Shown: positions 57,173 through 64,000 of the stretch, one piece after another
Layout of the letters: each line of letters opens with the position of its first letter
How positions within the stretch are numbered: the first letter of the stretch is position 1
Assembly (NCBI RefSeq): GCF_038070315.1
Contig: NZ_JBBPCC010000008.1
Span: 186,001 to 250,000 of the forward strand
Source of the DNA: Paenibacillus_G filicis
GTDB taxonomy: Bacteria > Bacillota > Bacilli > Paenibacillales > NBRC-103111
Length of the DNA stretch: 64,000 nucleotides
Direction: 5' to 3'
The notes under the pieces: generated by a model
What the model saw: the letters and a program-made list of their open reading frames with translations, nothing else
Database searches by the model: none
Told to the model about the DNA's origin: nothing
Program-made: the position numbers and the translations under genes

Positions 57173-58033
57173 ATGAAAATCAGGGAAAGCTTCGCTTCCC
57201 GGCTGTTCGATATCTGTAACATGCTGCTCATGATCGTCCTGATGATCGTGATGGTGTACCCGATGGTCTATGTGTTCTCGGCCTCGATCTCCAATAATGC
57301 CCTGGTGGCGAGCGGAGACGTGCTGCTGTGGCCCAAGGACATCACGCCAGTCGCTTATGAGCAGCTGATCTATAACCCGGATCTGTGGATCAGCTACTGG
57401 AATACGATCCGATATACGGTCGTCCATGTCGTCCTGACCTTGCTGGTAACCTCAGCCATGGCTTATCCGCTCTCCAAGAAGTGGCTGCCGGGCCGTCGGC
57501 CGATTCTGCTGCTGGCTGCCTTCACGCTGCTGTTCAGCGGAGGGATGATCCCGACCTTCCTGATCGTTCAGAAGCTCGGCATGCTCAATACGATCTGGGC
57601 GATTGTGCTGCCCACGCTGATCAGCACCTGGTACCTGTTCATCATGCGGACGTTCTTCGAGGCGCTGCCTGAGGAACTGGAGGATGCGGCCACCATCGAC
57701 GGCTGCGGCTCCTTCCAGGTGCTGCTGCGGATCGTGCTGCCGCTATCCATGCCGGTTATGGCGACCATCGGACTGTTCTCGGCGGTCAACCAATGGAACG
57801 CCTTCTTCGACGCCCTCATTTACCTGAATGACCGGAGTTTATACCCTCTGCAGATTATGCTCCGCAACATTCTGATCGCCGGTACGAATGTCCAGGGCGA
57901 GGGCGATCTGACGCATCTGGAGACGCTGAAATACGCGATGATCATCATAGCGACGCTGCCCATTCTGTGCGTGTATCCGTTTATCCAGAAATATTTTGTC
58001 CAAGGCACCATGATCGGCGGCATCAAGGGCTAG
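57173..58033 (+). CDS. ABC importer permease, LplC type (second system)
   Basis: The 286-residue permease has the EAA loop EDAATIDGCGSFQVLLRIVL (about 170-189) and the C-terminal KYFVQGTMIGGIKG box of LplC proteins. AAAGGGG lies 7 bases before the ATG at 57173; an in-frame ATG at 57152 overlaps the preceding gene and has a poorer site. It functions with the preceding permease and the next lipoprotein, and must borrow an ATPase encoded elsewhere. Confidence 0.92.
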   Translation: MKIRESFASRLFDICNMLLMIVLMIVMVYPMVYVFSASISNNALVASGDVLLWPKDITPVAYEQLIYNPDLWISYWNTIRYTVVHVVLTLLVTSAMAYPLSKKWLPGRRPILLLAAFTLLFSGGMIPTFLIVQKLGMLNTIWAIVLPTLISTWYLFIMRTFFEALPEELEDAATIDGCGSFQVLLRIVLPLSMPVMATIGLFSAVNQWNAFFDALIYLNDRSLYPLQIMLRNILIAGTNVQGEGDLTHLETLKYAMIIIATLPILCVYPFIQKYFVQGTMIGGIKG

Positions 58034-58172
58034 CTGTACCGCTCCCGGCCGTCTGTCTGCAGTATACGTGCAAGGGGGTTCGTCGCGGGTGCGGGCGGAC
58101 TGCATCAAGAACCGGCAGAAGGTTGGGGATGGACGAGGGCGCGAGTCAGAATTTAATGGGGAGGCGACAGAG

Positions 58173-59732
58173 ATGAAGAAACGGGCATGTGCGGCGATGA
58201 TGAGTGTAGTGCTTGCGGCAGGAGCGGTGGCAGCGGGATGTAGTGACAAGGGGGCAGCCCCTGCACAGGGAGAGGGGAGCGGCGATGCCAAGAAGCCGAT
58301 TACCTTCTCCTGGCTGGTCTATGACCGTGTCGAGGGCAAGGTGCGGACCGACTGGGAGATCTTCAAGGAGCTGGAGGCCAAGACAGGGGTCAAGGCGGAC
58401 TTCCAGGTCGTCAGTCAGGAGGGTCTGACGGAGAAGCGGCAGATTATGATCGCGACGAACTCGGTCACGGACTTTATTCAGGTGACCACGCAGGAGGGCC
58501 GGGAACACGGTCCGGATAAGGTGTTCCTCAACCTGAAGGACTATCTCGACAAAGCGCCCAATCTGAAGGCCTTCTACGAGAAATACCCCGAGGCAAAAGC
58601 TGTCGCGACGGGAGCGGACGGGGGTATCTATACGGTACCTGTCATTGAGGGAGATGCTGAGGGCAAGGGGTTCAACTTCATCTGGTACAGCCGCAAGGAC
58701 CTGATTGACCAATACGGGCTCAAGGCGCCGAATACGCTCGATGAGTTCTACCAGTTCCTCAAGGCGTTCAAGGAGAAGGACCCGAATTCATATCCGCTGA
58801 TCTCCAACACGATCTCCGGGGATACGGGGCTGTACACTGTATTCGGCCGTATGTTCACCGGCATTCAGGGCTATTACAACATTGACCCGACGACCGACAA
58901 ATATGCATTCGCTCCGTATCACAAGGGCTACAAGGACGCGCTGATATTCCTCAATAAGCTTTACACCGAGAAGCTGCTCGATCCCGAATATTCGCTGCTG
59001 ACTCAGGCACAGTGGGAAGAGCGCATCCTGAAGGGCAAGTCGCTGGTGACGTACTTCTGGAAAGCGGACCTCGAGTCGATAACCGACAAGGCGCGGAAAG
59101 CGGGCACGCCTGGCTATGAGCTGGATGCGATCCCCTCCATCGCTGCCGACGGGATTAAGAACTATCAGTACTCCCGACCGGTCGTCGGTGCTGTCGGCCG
59201 TGCGATTTCGGCTAAGGTCAAGGATAAGGACAGAGCGGTGCAGTTCCTCGACTATCTCGTCGGCGAGGAAGGGTCTAACTACTTGTCCCTCGGCATAGAG
59301 GGCAAGACGTATACGAAGGAGAACGGGCAGCCCGTCTATATGAAGGAATTCGGCGCTTCTCCGTTCAATACGCTGCGTAAGGACTGGGGCGTCTGGTACG
59401 ACCTGATCACACTGGATAACGCGAAGTCGCGTGCGGCGTGGGAGCGCGGTCTGAGCGACAAGAGCAAGGACATCAACAAACGGTATGAGAAGTTCATCAT
59501 TCCGGCTCCCAAGCAGCTCGTGAAGACGCAAGAGGAGCTGGAGCTGGAGAAGTCCAAGCTGAACAACCTGAACAAGTTCCTGGAGCAGAAGCAGACGGAG
59601 TTCGTGACCGGCAAGACGCCGATCAACGATACGACTTACCAGCAATTTATCGATCAGGCCAAGAAGCTGGGGTCGGATGAGCTGCTGAAGATGTACGACA
59701 CCTCCTACACACGCACCTACGGCAAAAAATAA
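58173..59732 (+). CDS. ABC importer binding lipoprotein (second system)
   Basis: The 519-residue lipoprotein has a signal peptide with lipobox VAAGC (C23) after MKKRACAAMMSVVLAAGAV, then a large binding-protein fold similar to LplA-type proteins (VSQEGLTEKRQIMIATNSVT, YSRKDLIDQYGLKAP). GGGGAGG precedes the ATG at 58173; an upstream in-frame start at 58068 would add 35 residues without a signal. The ligand is unknown. The enzymes encoded next to it (amidohydrolase, Rieske protein) suggest a plant-derived aromatic or glycoconjugate rather than a simple sugar, but that is inference. Confidence 0.92.
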   Translation: MKKRACAAMMSVVLAAGAVAAGCSDKGAAPAQGEGSGDAKKPITFSWLVYDRVEGKVRTDWEIFKELEAKTGVKADFQVVSQEGLTEKRQIMIATNSVTDFIQVTTQEGREHGPDKVFLNLKDYLDKAPNLKAFYEKYPEAKAVATGADGGIYTVPVIEGDAEGKGFNFIWYSRKDLIDQYGLKAPNTLDEFYQFLKAFKEKDPNSYPLISNTISGDTGLYTVFGRMFTGIQGYYNIDPTTDKYAFAPYHKGYKDALIFLNKLYTEKLLDPEYSLLTQAQWEERILKGKSLVTYFWKADLESITDKARKAGTPGYELDAIPSIAADGIKNYQYSRPVVGAVGRAISAKVKDKDRAVQFLDYLVGEEGSNYLSLGIEGKTYTKENGQPVYMKEFGASPFNTLRKDWGVWYDLITLDNAKSRAAWERGLSDKSKDINKRYEKFIIPAPKQLVKTQEELELEKSKLNNLNKFLEQKQTEFVTGKTPINDTTYQQFIDQAKKLGSDELLKMYDTSYTRTYGKK

Positions 59733-59766
59733 CGCTAAGCCTTCTCTTCGAAAGGAGCGGATTTCC

Positions 59767-60828
59767 GTGAGTGTCACGGATGATTTCAAGATTATCGATA
59801 CCGATGTCCACAATGAACAGGCGGATGCGGCGCTGGTGCCTTACCTCCCTGAGCCATGGCGCTCACGAGTTGCTGCGACCGGGATCGGCTACGCAGGCTC
59901 GAACTACTGGTCGCCGGTCGGTGTGATGAAGAAGGACTCGATCCCTCCGGGCGGAGGCAAAGCCGGCTCCGACCCGGAGCTGATGATCCGGCAGCTGATC
60001 GAGCCTTACCAGGTAGAAGCAGCTCTGCTGACCGGAGTCGTCTACAATATCTCCTCGACGCATGACCCGGACTACGCCGCAGCCATATGCTCGGCCTACA
60101 ATGACTACCTGATCGCGGAATGGCTCGGCAAGCACCCGGCGTTCAAGGGGCTGCTGGCAGTGTCGACGCTCGACCCCGTGCTTGCAGCACGTGAGATCGA
60201 CCGGGTCGGCGGTCATCCCGATATCGTCGGAGTGATCATCTCCAGTGCGGCTCGTTCTCCGCTTGGTCACCGATACTACCATCCGATCTACGAGGCGGCC
60301 GAGCGCAACGGGCTTCCGCTCTCGATCCACCCTGGGGCGGAGGGCGGGGGCAGCTCGACGGCGCCGACAGCGGCAGGCTATCCGGCCCGCTACATCGAGT
60401 GGCATACGTGCCTGTCCCAGATGTTCATGTCCCATCTGGTGAGCCTGGTCTGCGAGGGCGTATTCGTGAAGTTTCCACAGCTGAAGGTGGTGCTCGTCGA
60501 GGGCGGCATCGCCTGGCTGCCTCCGCTGCTGTGGAGACTGGATAAGAACTACAAGGCGCTGCGCTCGACAGTGCCGTGGCTGAAGCGTCTGCCTAGCGAA
60601 TACGTGCGCGACCATTGCTTCCTGACGACCCAGCCGATCGAGGAACCGGCGAATCCTCAGCACTTGATCGATCTATTCAACATGTTCGATGCGGAGGATA
60701 TGATCCTGTATTCGAGCGACTATCCGCATTGGGATTTCGATGCGCCGGATATGATTCTGCGCAAGCTGAAGCCGGAGGCGAGGCGCAAAATCTTCTATGA
60801 GAATGCCAAGAAGCTGTATCGATTATAA
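59767..60828 (+). CDS. Amidohydrolase family (amidohydrolase_2) metal-dependent hydrolase or decarboxylase
   Basis: The 353-residue TIM-barrel enzyme has D11-T-D13-V-H15 at the first strand, H188 in PLSIHPGAEG, and D318 in YSSDYPHWDFDAP, the metal-binding pattern of amidohydrolase_2 proteins (ACMSD and gamma-resorcylate decarboxylase relatives), with Asp in place of the first His of the usual HxH. Family members hydrolyse or decarboxylate ring compounds. The start is GTG with AAAGGAGCGG upstream. It follows the binding protein after 34 bases and precedes the Rieske protein by 17 bases, so one operon is likely. Confidence 0.9.
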   Translation: MSVTDDFKIIDTDVHNEQADAALVPYLPEPWRSRVAATGIGYAGSNYWSPVGVMKKDSIPPGGGKAGSDPELMIRQLIEPYQVEAALLTGVVYNISSTHDPDYAAAICSAYNDYLIAEWLGKHPAFKGLLAVSTLDPVLAAREIDRVGGHPDIVGVIISSAARSPLGHRYYHPIYEAAERNGLPLSIHPGAEGGGSSTAPTAAGYPARYIEWHTCLSQMFMSHLVSLVCEGVFVKFPQLKVVLVEGGIAWLPPLLWRLDKNYKALRSTVPWLKRLPSEYVRDHCFLTTQPIEEPANPQHLIDLFNMFDAEDMILYSSDYPHWDFDAPDMILRKLKPEARRKIFYENAKKLYRL

Positions 60829-60845
60829 CGGAAGGAGGGGCTCGT

Positions 60846-61214
60846 ATGGCAGTGCACGATGTGCTGGCTGAGGAGGATGTGCCGGACGGCGGGTGTGCGG
60901 TTGTTCAGGTGGAAGGGCGGGAAATCTGCGTGTACCGAATCGATGGCAGCTATTATGCGCTGAATAATTACTGTCCGCATCAAGGCGCGCCAATATGTGC
61001 AGGCCTGGTATCCGGTACGAATCTCCCCGCTGACGTGTACAGGTACGAGTACAGCAGGGAAGGCGAGATTATCCGCTGTCCCTGGCACGGCTGGGAGTTT
61101 GACATCAAGACGGGAAAGTCGCTGTTCAGCGATCGTACCCGGGTGAAGTCTTATGAGGTTGAGGTCCGGGACGGACGAATCGGTATTGTCCTGAGGGGAG
61201 CAGAGCGCCCCTGA
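60846..61214 (+). CDS. Rieske [2Fe-2S] ferredoxin-like protein
   Basis: A 122-residue protein with a full Rieske cluster motif: C43-P-H45 and C78-P-W-H81 (NYCPHQGAPI, RCPWHGWEFD). It lacks a membrane anchor and has no oxygenase domain, so it resembles the stand-alone ferredoxin component of a Rieske dioxygenase or a small electron carrier. The spacing between the CxH and CxxH pairs is longer than in typical ferredoxins. GGAAGGAGGGG precedes the ATG. It is the last gene of the importer-amidohydrolase operon and is followed by a terminator. Which oxygenase or reductase it serves is not visible in the window. Confidence 0.9.
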   Translation: MAVHDVLAEEDVPDGGCAVVQVEGREICVYRIDGSYYALNNYCPHQGAPICAGLVSGTNLPADVYRYEYSREGEIIRCPWHGWEFDIKTGKSLFSDRTRVKSYEVEVRDGRIGIVLRGAERP

Positions 61215-61229
61215 GCGGGTTGGGTTAAG

Positions 61230-61269
61230 GCGGAGTCAGGCACTGAGGTGCCGTGGCTCCGCTTTTTTT
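61230..61269 (+). terminator. Terminator of the importer-amidohydrolase-Rieske operon
   Basis: GCGGAG pairs with CTCCGC, with an inner GGCAC/GTGCC stem, followed by seven Ts, shortly after the Rieske gene stop. Confidence 0.92.
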
Positions 61270-61316
61270 GCGTGGGGCGGTTCATGTCTGTCTGCAGAGG
61301 GATCGGAGTCGGCGGG

Positions 61317-61337
61317 CTGTAGACTGTAGACTGTAGA
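61317..61337. repeat. Three tandem copies of a 7-base unit
   Basis: CTGTAGA occurs three times in a row without change. It lies in the 368-base gap (61215-61582) that contains the terminator just listed and the inverted repeat at 61420; the rest of this gap shows nothing recognisable. Confidence 0.85.
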
Positions 61338-61419
61338 CGTTCAGCGATAGGAGATCAATGGCAGAACAGGCTGTTAACCCCTGACACGGGCAGCTTCTAG
61401 CCGTGTCTGGCTTGTCCAT

Positions 61420-61435
61420 TGTTCCATGTGGAACA
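61420..61435. promoter_or_regulatory. Inverted repeat upstream of the response regulator gene
   Basis: TGTTCCATGTGGAACA is a 7-2-7 inverted repeat about 150 bases before the regulator gene. It may be an operator; no promoter of good quality was identified next to it. Confidence 0.35.
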
Positions 61436-61582
61436 TACTGTCGACCCGAGTCGGATATTGCGGCCCGCCCGTCAGCCTGTCTGCTGAGTAGGCTTCTGCG
61501 AAGAGGAAAACGGCCGCAGAACAGCGAATAGCTTGAACAGGGAACTGGAGGAAGCTCGGAGTAATGGAGGGTGCACCATCTC

Positions 61583-62302
61583 ATGTCTAATCGAATTTTA
61601 CTTGTGGAGGACGATCAGGAAATTAGCGAGATGATCGTCGGATTTCTGGCGAAGGAAGGCTATACGGTTGAATGCGCCTATGACGGAGAGCAGGGAGTCA
61701 GGATGGTGCGGGCATCTGCCTACGATCTGATCGTGCTCGATCTGATGCTGCCCCGGCTAGGCGGGCTGGAGCTGCTGCGCATCATCCGCGACTGCAGCCT
61801 GGCGCCTGTACTGATCCTGTCGGCCAAGGATAGCGAGGTCGATAAGGCGCTGGGTCTCGGCCTCGGAGCGGATGACTATATGGCGAAGCCATTTTCGATG
61901 ATCGAGCTGACTGCCCGCATTCAGGCGGGCATCCGCCGTGCTACGCGGTACGCGCAAGCCGCGTCTCACCAGAGCAGCCAGCCGGAAGCTGTGGCGAAGA
62001 CGCTGGAATTCGGGGAACTGCGGCTCGAGCCGGATACATTCTCCGTGTTCAAGGACGGACGGGATCTGAAGCTGACGGCCAAGGAATTCCAGATTCTCAA
62101 GCTGTTTCTGACCCATCCGAAGAAGGTATTTACGAAGGCGAATCTGTACGAATCTATCTGGAACGAACCGTATATGGGCGATGAGAATGTCATCAACGTG
62201 CAGATGCGCAGGCTCCGCGAGAAGATCGAGGAGGACCCCTCCTCGCCATGCATCATCCAGACAGTCTGGGGCATCGGCTACAAGCTGGGCGGGGAACGCT
62301 GA
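61583..62302 (+). CDS. OmpR/PhoB-family response regulator
   Basis: The 239-residue regulator has a receiver domain (VEDDQE at 8-13, phospho-acceptor D in LIVLDLMLPR, LILSAKDSE, conserved K in DYMAKPFS) and a C-terminal OmpR winged helix (LKLTAKEFQILKLFLTHPKK, VINVQMRRLREKIEEDPSSP, GIGYKLGGER). ATG at 61583 has GGAGGG 11 bases upstream; a GTG at 61571 is an alternative. It overlaps the kinase gene by one base (TGATG). The next gene encodes a BcrA-like ABC ATPase whose promoter has phased repeats, the expected target. Confidence 0.94.
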   Translation: MSNRILLVEDDQEISEMIVGFLAKEGYTVECAYDGEQGVRMVRASAYDLIVLDLMLPRLGGLELLRIIRDCSLAPVLILSAKDSEVDKALGLGLGADDYMAKPFSMIELTARIQAGIRRATRYAQAASHQSSQPEAVAKTLEFGELRLEPDTFSVFKDGRDLKLTAKEFQILKLFLTHPKKVFTKANLYESIWNEPYMGDENVINVQMRRLREKIEEDPSSPCIIQTVWGIGYKLGGER

Positions 62303-63252
62303 TGGCCGGGGCCGGCTTATGGACGCCCGTGCTGCTTGCTATCATCGGCTTGCTGGCAGCCGCTCTCGGCTGGCAGAGCTGGAAGAGCCGCTCTCAGCAG
62401 CGGGAGCTCGCCTCGATCATCCGGGAGCTGGATGCGATTGCCCGTACGGGAGGCAAGCAAAAGCTGCTGTATATGACCGGCCACCGCGGGCTGCAGGAGC
62501 TGCTGACGTCCTTGAACGGGCTGCTGGAGTTCAATAGGCAGGCTGCAGCCGGGCACGTGCGCACCGAGATGGCGATACGCCGTATGCTTTCCAATATCTC
62601 GCATGATCTGAAGACTCCGCTCACTGTAGTTCTGGGTTATATTGAAACAATCCGGCACGACCCGGCGATGCCTGCTGAGGAGCGGGAGCTGCTGCTGGGC
62701 AAGGTCCATCGCAAGGCATGGGACGTGCTGGAGCTGATGAATGCCTTCTTCGACTTGGCGAGGCTGGAATCGGGGGACCTGGAGCTTCCGCTTGACCGCG
62801 TGCGGATGAATGACGTGTGCAGCTCTACCATGTTGGGCTTCTATGATATCTTGACCGCTCAGGGCTTCCGGGTAGAGATCGACATCCCCGAGCGGCCCCT
62901 CTATGCGCAGGCCCACGAAGAAGCGATGACCCGCATCCTGAATAACCTGATCTCCAATGCGATCCGCTACGGCGCCGATGGCCGTATGGTTGGGCTTTCC
63001 CTGTATGCGGATGAGCATGATGTTTATGTGGAGGTACGGGACCAAGGGCAGGGCATCCCGGAATCGGAGCAGGAGCGCGTCTTCGACCGGATGTATACGC
63101 TGGAGGACTCCCGCAACAAGCTTATGCAGGGCAGCGGACTGGGCTTGACCATCACGAAGCGGCTTGTGGAACGGCTGGGCGGACAGATCGGCTTGACGAG
63201 CAAGCCCTATGAGCGGACGGTATTCACGGTCAAGCTGCCGAGAATGAAGTGA
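62302..63252 (+). CDS. Sensor histidine kinase (BcrS/LanK-like small sensor)
   Basis: The 316-residue kinase has one clear N-terminal membrane helix (about 5-25, VLLAIIGLLAAALGW), almost no extracellular part, a HisKA domain with the phospho-acceptor His in MLSNISHDLKTPLTVVLGYI, and an ATPase domain with N box (RILNNLISNAIRYGAD), G1 (VRDQGQGIPES) and G2 (GSGLGLTITKRL). Such short-sensor kinases often detect cell-wall-active peptides together with a transporter. It is translationally coupled to the response regulator. Confidence 0.92.
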   Translation: MAGAGLWTPVLLAIIGLLAAALGWQSWKSRSQQRELASIIRELDAIARTGGKQKLLYMTGHRGLQELLTSLNGLLEFNRQAAAGHVRTEMAIRRMLSNISHDLKTPLTVVLGYIETIRHDPAMPAEERELLLGKVHRKAWDVLELMNAFFDLARLESGDLELPLDRVRMNDVCSSTMLGFYDILTAQGFRVEIDIPERPLYAQAHEEAMTRILNNLISNAIRYGADGRMVGLSLYADEHDVYVEVRDQGQGIPESEQERVFDRMYTLEDSRNKLMQGSGLGLTITKRLVERLGGQIGLTSKPYERTVFTVKLPRMK

Positions 63253-63288
63253 CATCTCTTGCCTTGATCTCATGGAGGAGGGGGCGAT

Positions 63289-63342
63289 GTAAGAAATTTG
63301 TAAGAGTTGAGTAAGAGAAATGACCTATTTCCTCCTTACTAT
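63289..63342 (+). promoter_or_regulatory. Phased GTAAGA repeats with promoter, probable response-regulator binding sites
   Basis: GTAAGA occurs at 63289, 63300 and 63311, each exactly 11 bases apart, i.e. on one face of the helix. A -10 candidate TACTAT (63337-63342) follows. The third repeat sits where the -35 should be and no standard -35 exists, the layout of an OmpR-type activated promoter. The site lies between the two-component genes and the ABC gene. Confidence 0.7.
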
Positions 63343-63377
63343 AGAGGATAGAGAGGGAAGGAAGGGGATGGAAAACG

Positions 63378-64000
63378 ATGACTGCTGTTGTGCAGACGAA
63401 GCGTTTAACCAAGGTGCTGAACGGCCGTGAAGTCGTATCGGGCGTACATATGAATGTCCGGCAGGGGGAGATCTATGGCTTCCTGGGTCCCAATGGAGCA
63501 GGGAAAACGACAGTCATGCGCATGCTGTTGAATCTGGTCAAGCCGACAGACGGCCGCATCGAGCTGTTCGGCGAGCCCTTGCAGGAGGAATCGGTGGAGG
63601 TGCTGAAGCGGATCGGCAGCATGATCGAATACCCGGTTTTTTACGAGAAGCTGACGGCTTACGAGAACTTGGAGCTGCACGGCCGGTATATGGGCTTCTA
63701 TGATCCCAAGATGATTCGCGATGCACTGGATCTGGTGCAGCTTACGGGCTCGGAGCGCAAGCGGGTGAAGGATTTCTCACTGGGGATGAAGCAGCGCCTC
63801 GGACTGGCGAGGGCACTGGCAACGAAGCCTGAGCTGCTGATTCTCGATGAGCCAATCAACGGACTGGATCCTGCAGGGATTCGCGAGATGCGTATGTTGT
63901 TCAAGACGCTGAGCCGGGAATACGGCATGACGCTGCTGGTCAGCTCCCACATTCTCGGGGAAATCGAGCAAATCGCCGATACGGTCGGCGTCATCAGCGA
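63378..64000 (+). CDS. ABC transporter ATPase, BcrA/lantibiotic-protection type (3' end outside window)
   Basis: The first 207 residues contain Walker A LGPNGAGKTT, the segment IEYPVFYEKLTAYENLELHG typical of BcrA/LanF ATPases, signature SLGMKQRLGLARAL, Walker B LLILDEPINGLDPAG and a switch His in LLVSSHIL. These ATPases work with two permeases to remove bacitracin-like or lantibiotic peptides from the membrane. AAGGAAGGGG lies upstream of the ATG. The permease genes should follow beyond the window. The regulators just upstream and the phased repeats suggest induction by the peptide. Confidence 0.93.
   Translation, partial: MTAVVQTKRLTKVLNGREVVSGVHMNVRQGEIYGFLGPNGAGKTTVMRMLLNLVKPTDGRIELFGEPLQEESVEVLKRIGSMIEYPVFYEKLTAYENLELHGRYMGFYDPKMIRDALDLVQLTGSERKRVKDFSLGMKQRLGLARALATKPELLILDEPINGLDPAGIREMRMLFKTLSREYGMTLLVSSHILGEIEQIADTVGVIS

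Noticed and set aside
61317..61337. CTGTAGA triple repeat as a CRISPR or integration signal
   Set aside because: The unit is 7 bases, directly tandem, with no spacers and no associated genes; a simple slippage repeat is enough.

Overview
The window looks like chromosomal DNA of a GC-rich, low-redundancy Firmicute of the Paenibacillaceae (Paenibacillus or a close relative). The grounds are: strong AGGAGG-type ribosome binding sites with frequent GTG/TTG starts; Lpl/Ytc-type sugar ABC importers paired with YesM/YesN-type or membrane-bound AraC regulators; a yjlC-ndh pair; a Btr-like siderophore regulator; and YheIH/BmrCD-type exporters. No rRNA, tRNA, CRISPR array or intact insertion sequence was seen. 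The genus is inferred from gene content only.

Layout. 0-8 kb: end of an MFS transporter, DUF1697 protein, bicupin oxalate decarboxylase, SnoaL-like protein, thioredoxin-reductase-like flavoprotein, then an ECF sigma / membrane protein / TPR protein operon and the tail of a broken Rpn-type nuclease gene. 8-12.6 kb: DMT permease divergent from a MocR-type regulator, a PspC protein, and a phytanoyl-CoA dioxygenase fused to HEAT repeats. 12.6-27.5 kb: a 14.7-kb glycan-utilisation block (sugar ABC importer, YesMN-type two-component system, FAD oxidoreductase, 1661-residue secreted multidomain protein). A 152-bp direct repeat (94% identical) lies at both ends and carries the 3' end of an AraC gene plus its terminator. 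The left copy is a truncated remnant; the right copy is part of an intact araC.

28-33 kb: MarR regulator with a heterodimeric ABC exporter. 33-35.5 kb: a PD-(D/E)XK nuclease-XPD/DinG helicase fusion with a near-consensus SOS (LexA) box at its promoter. 35.7-40.5 kb: siderophore genes (Fur-box candidate, Btr-like regulator, binding lipoprotein, esterase) and a Bcr/CflA-type drug exporter. 40.5-44 kb: yjlC-ndh with Rex-like operators, and an HxlR regulator divergent from a nitroreductase. 44.2-47.7 kb: ATP-grasp / alpha-E / transglutaminase triad. 47.8-52.2 kb: a second heterodimeric exporter (YheI/YheH type) preceded by a short leader ORF and an intrinsic terminator that look like a ribosome-mediated attenuator.

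52.4-61.3 kb: aldo/keto reductase with a 24-bp perfect palindrome upstream, then a membrane-bound AraC regulator, a complete Lpl-type ABC importer, an amidohydrolase and a Rieske protein, apparently one catabolic unit with an unknown substrate. 61.5-64 kb: OmpR-type response regulator and histidine kinase followed by the first gene of a BcrA-like ABC transporter whose promoter carries three GTAAGA repeats at exact 11-bp spacing.

The best leads for something not well described are the repeat-flanked glycan island with its FAD enzyme and giant secreted protein, the leader-peptide attenuator at 48.0-48.2 kb, the SOS-controlled nuclease-helicase, and the importer-amidohydrolase-Rieske cluster. 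All functions are read from motifs and context; no database search was possible.
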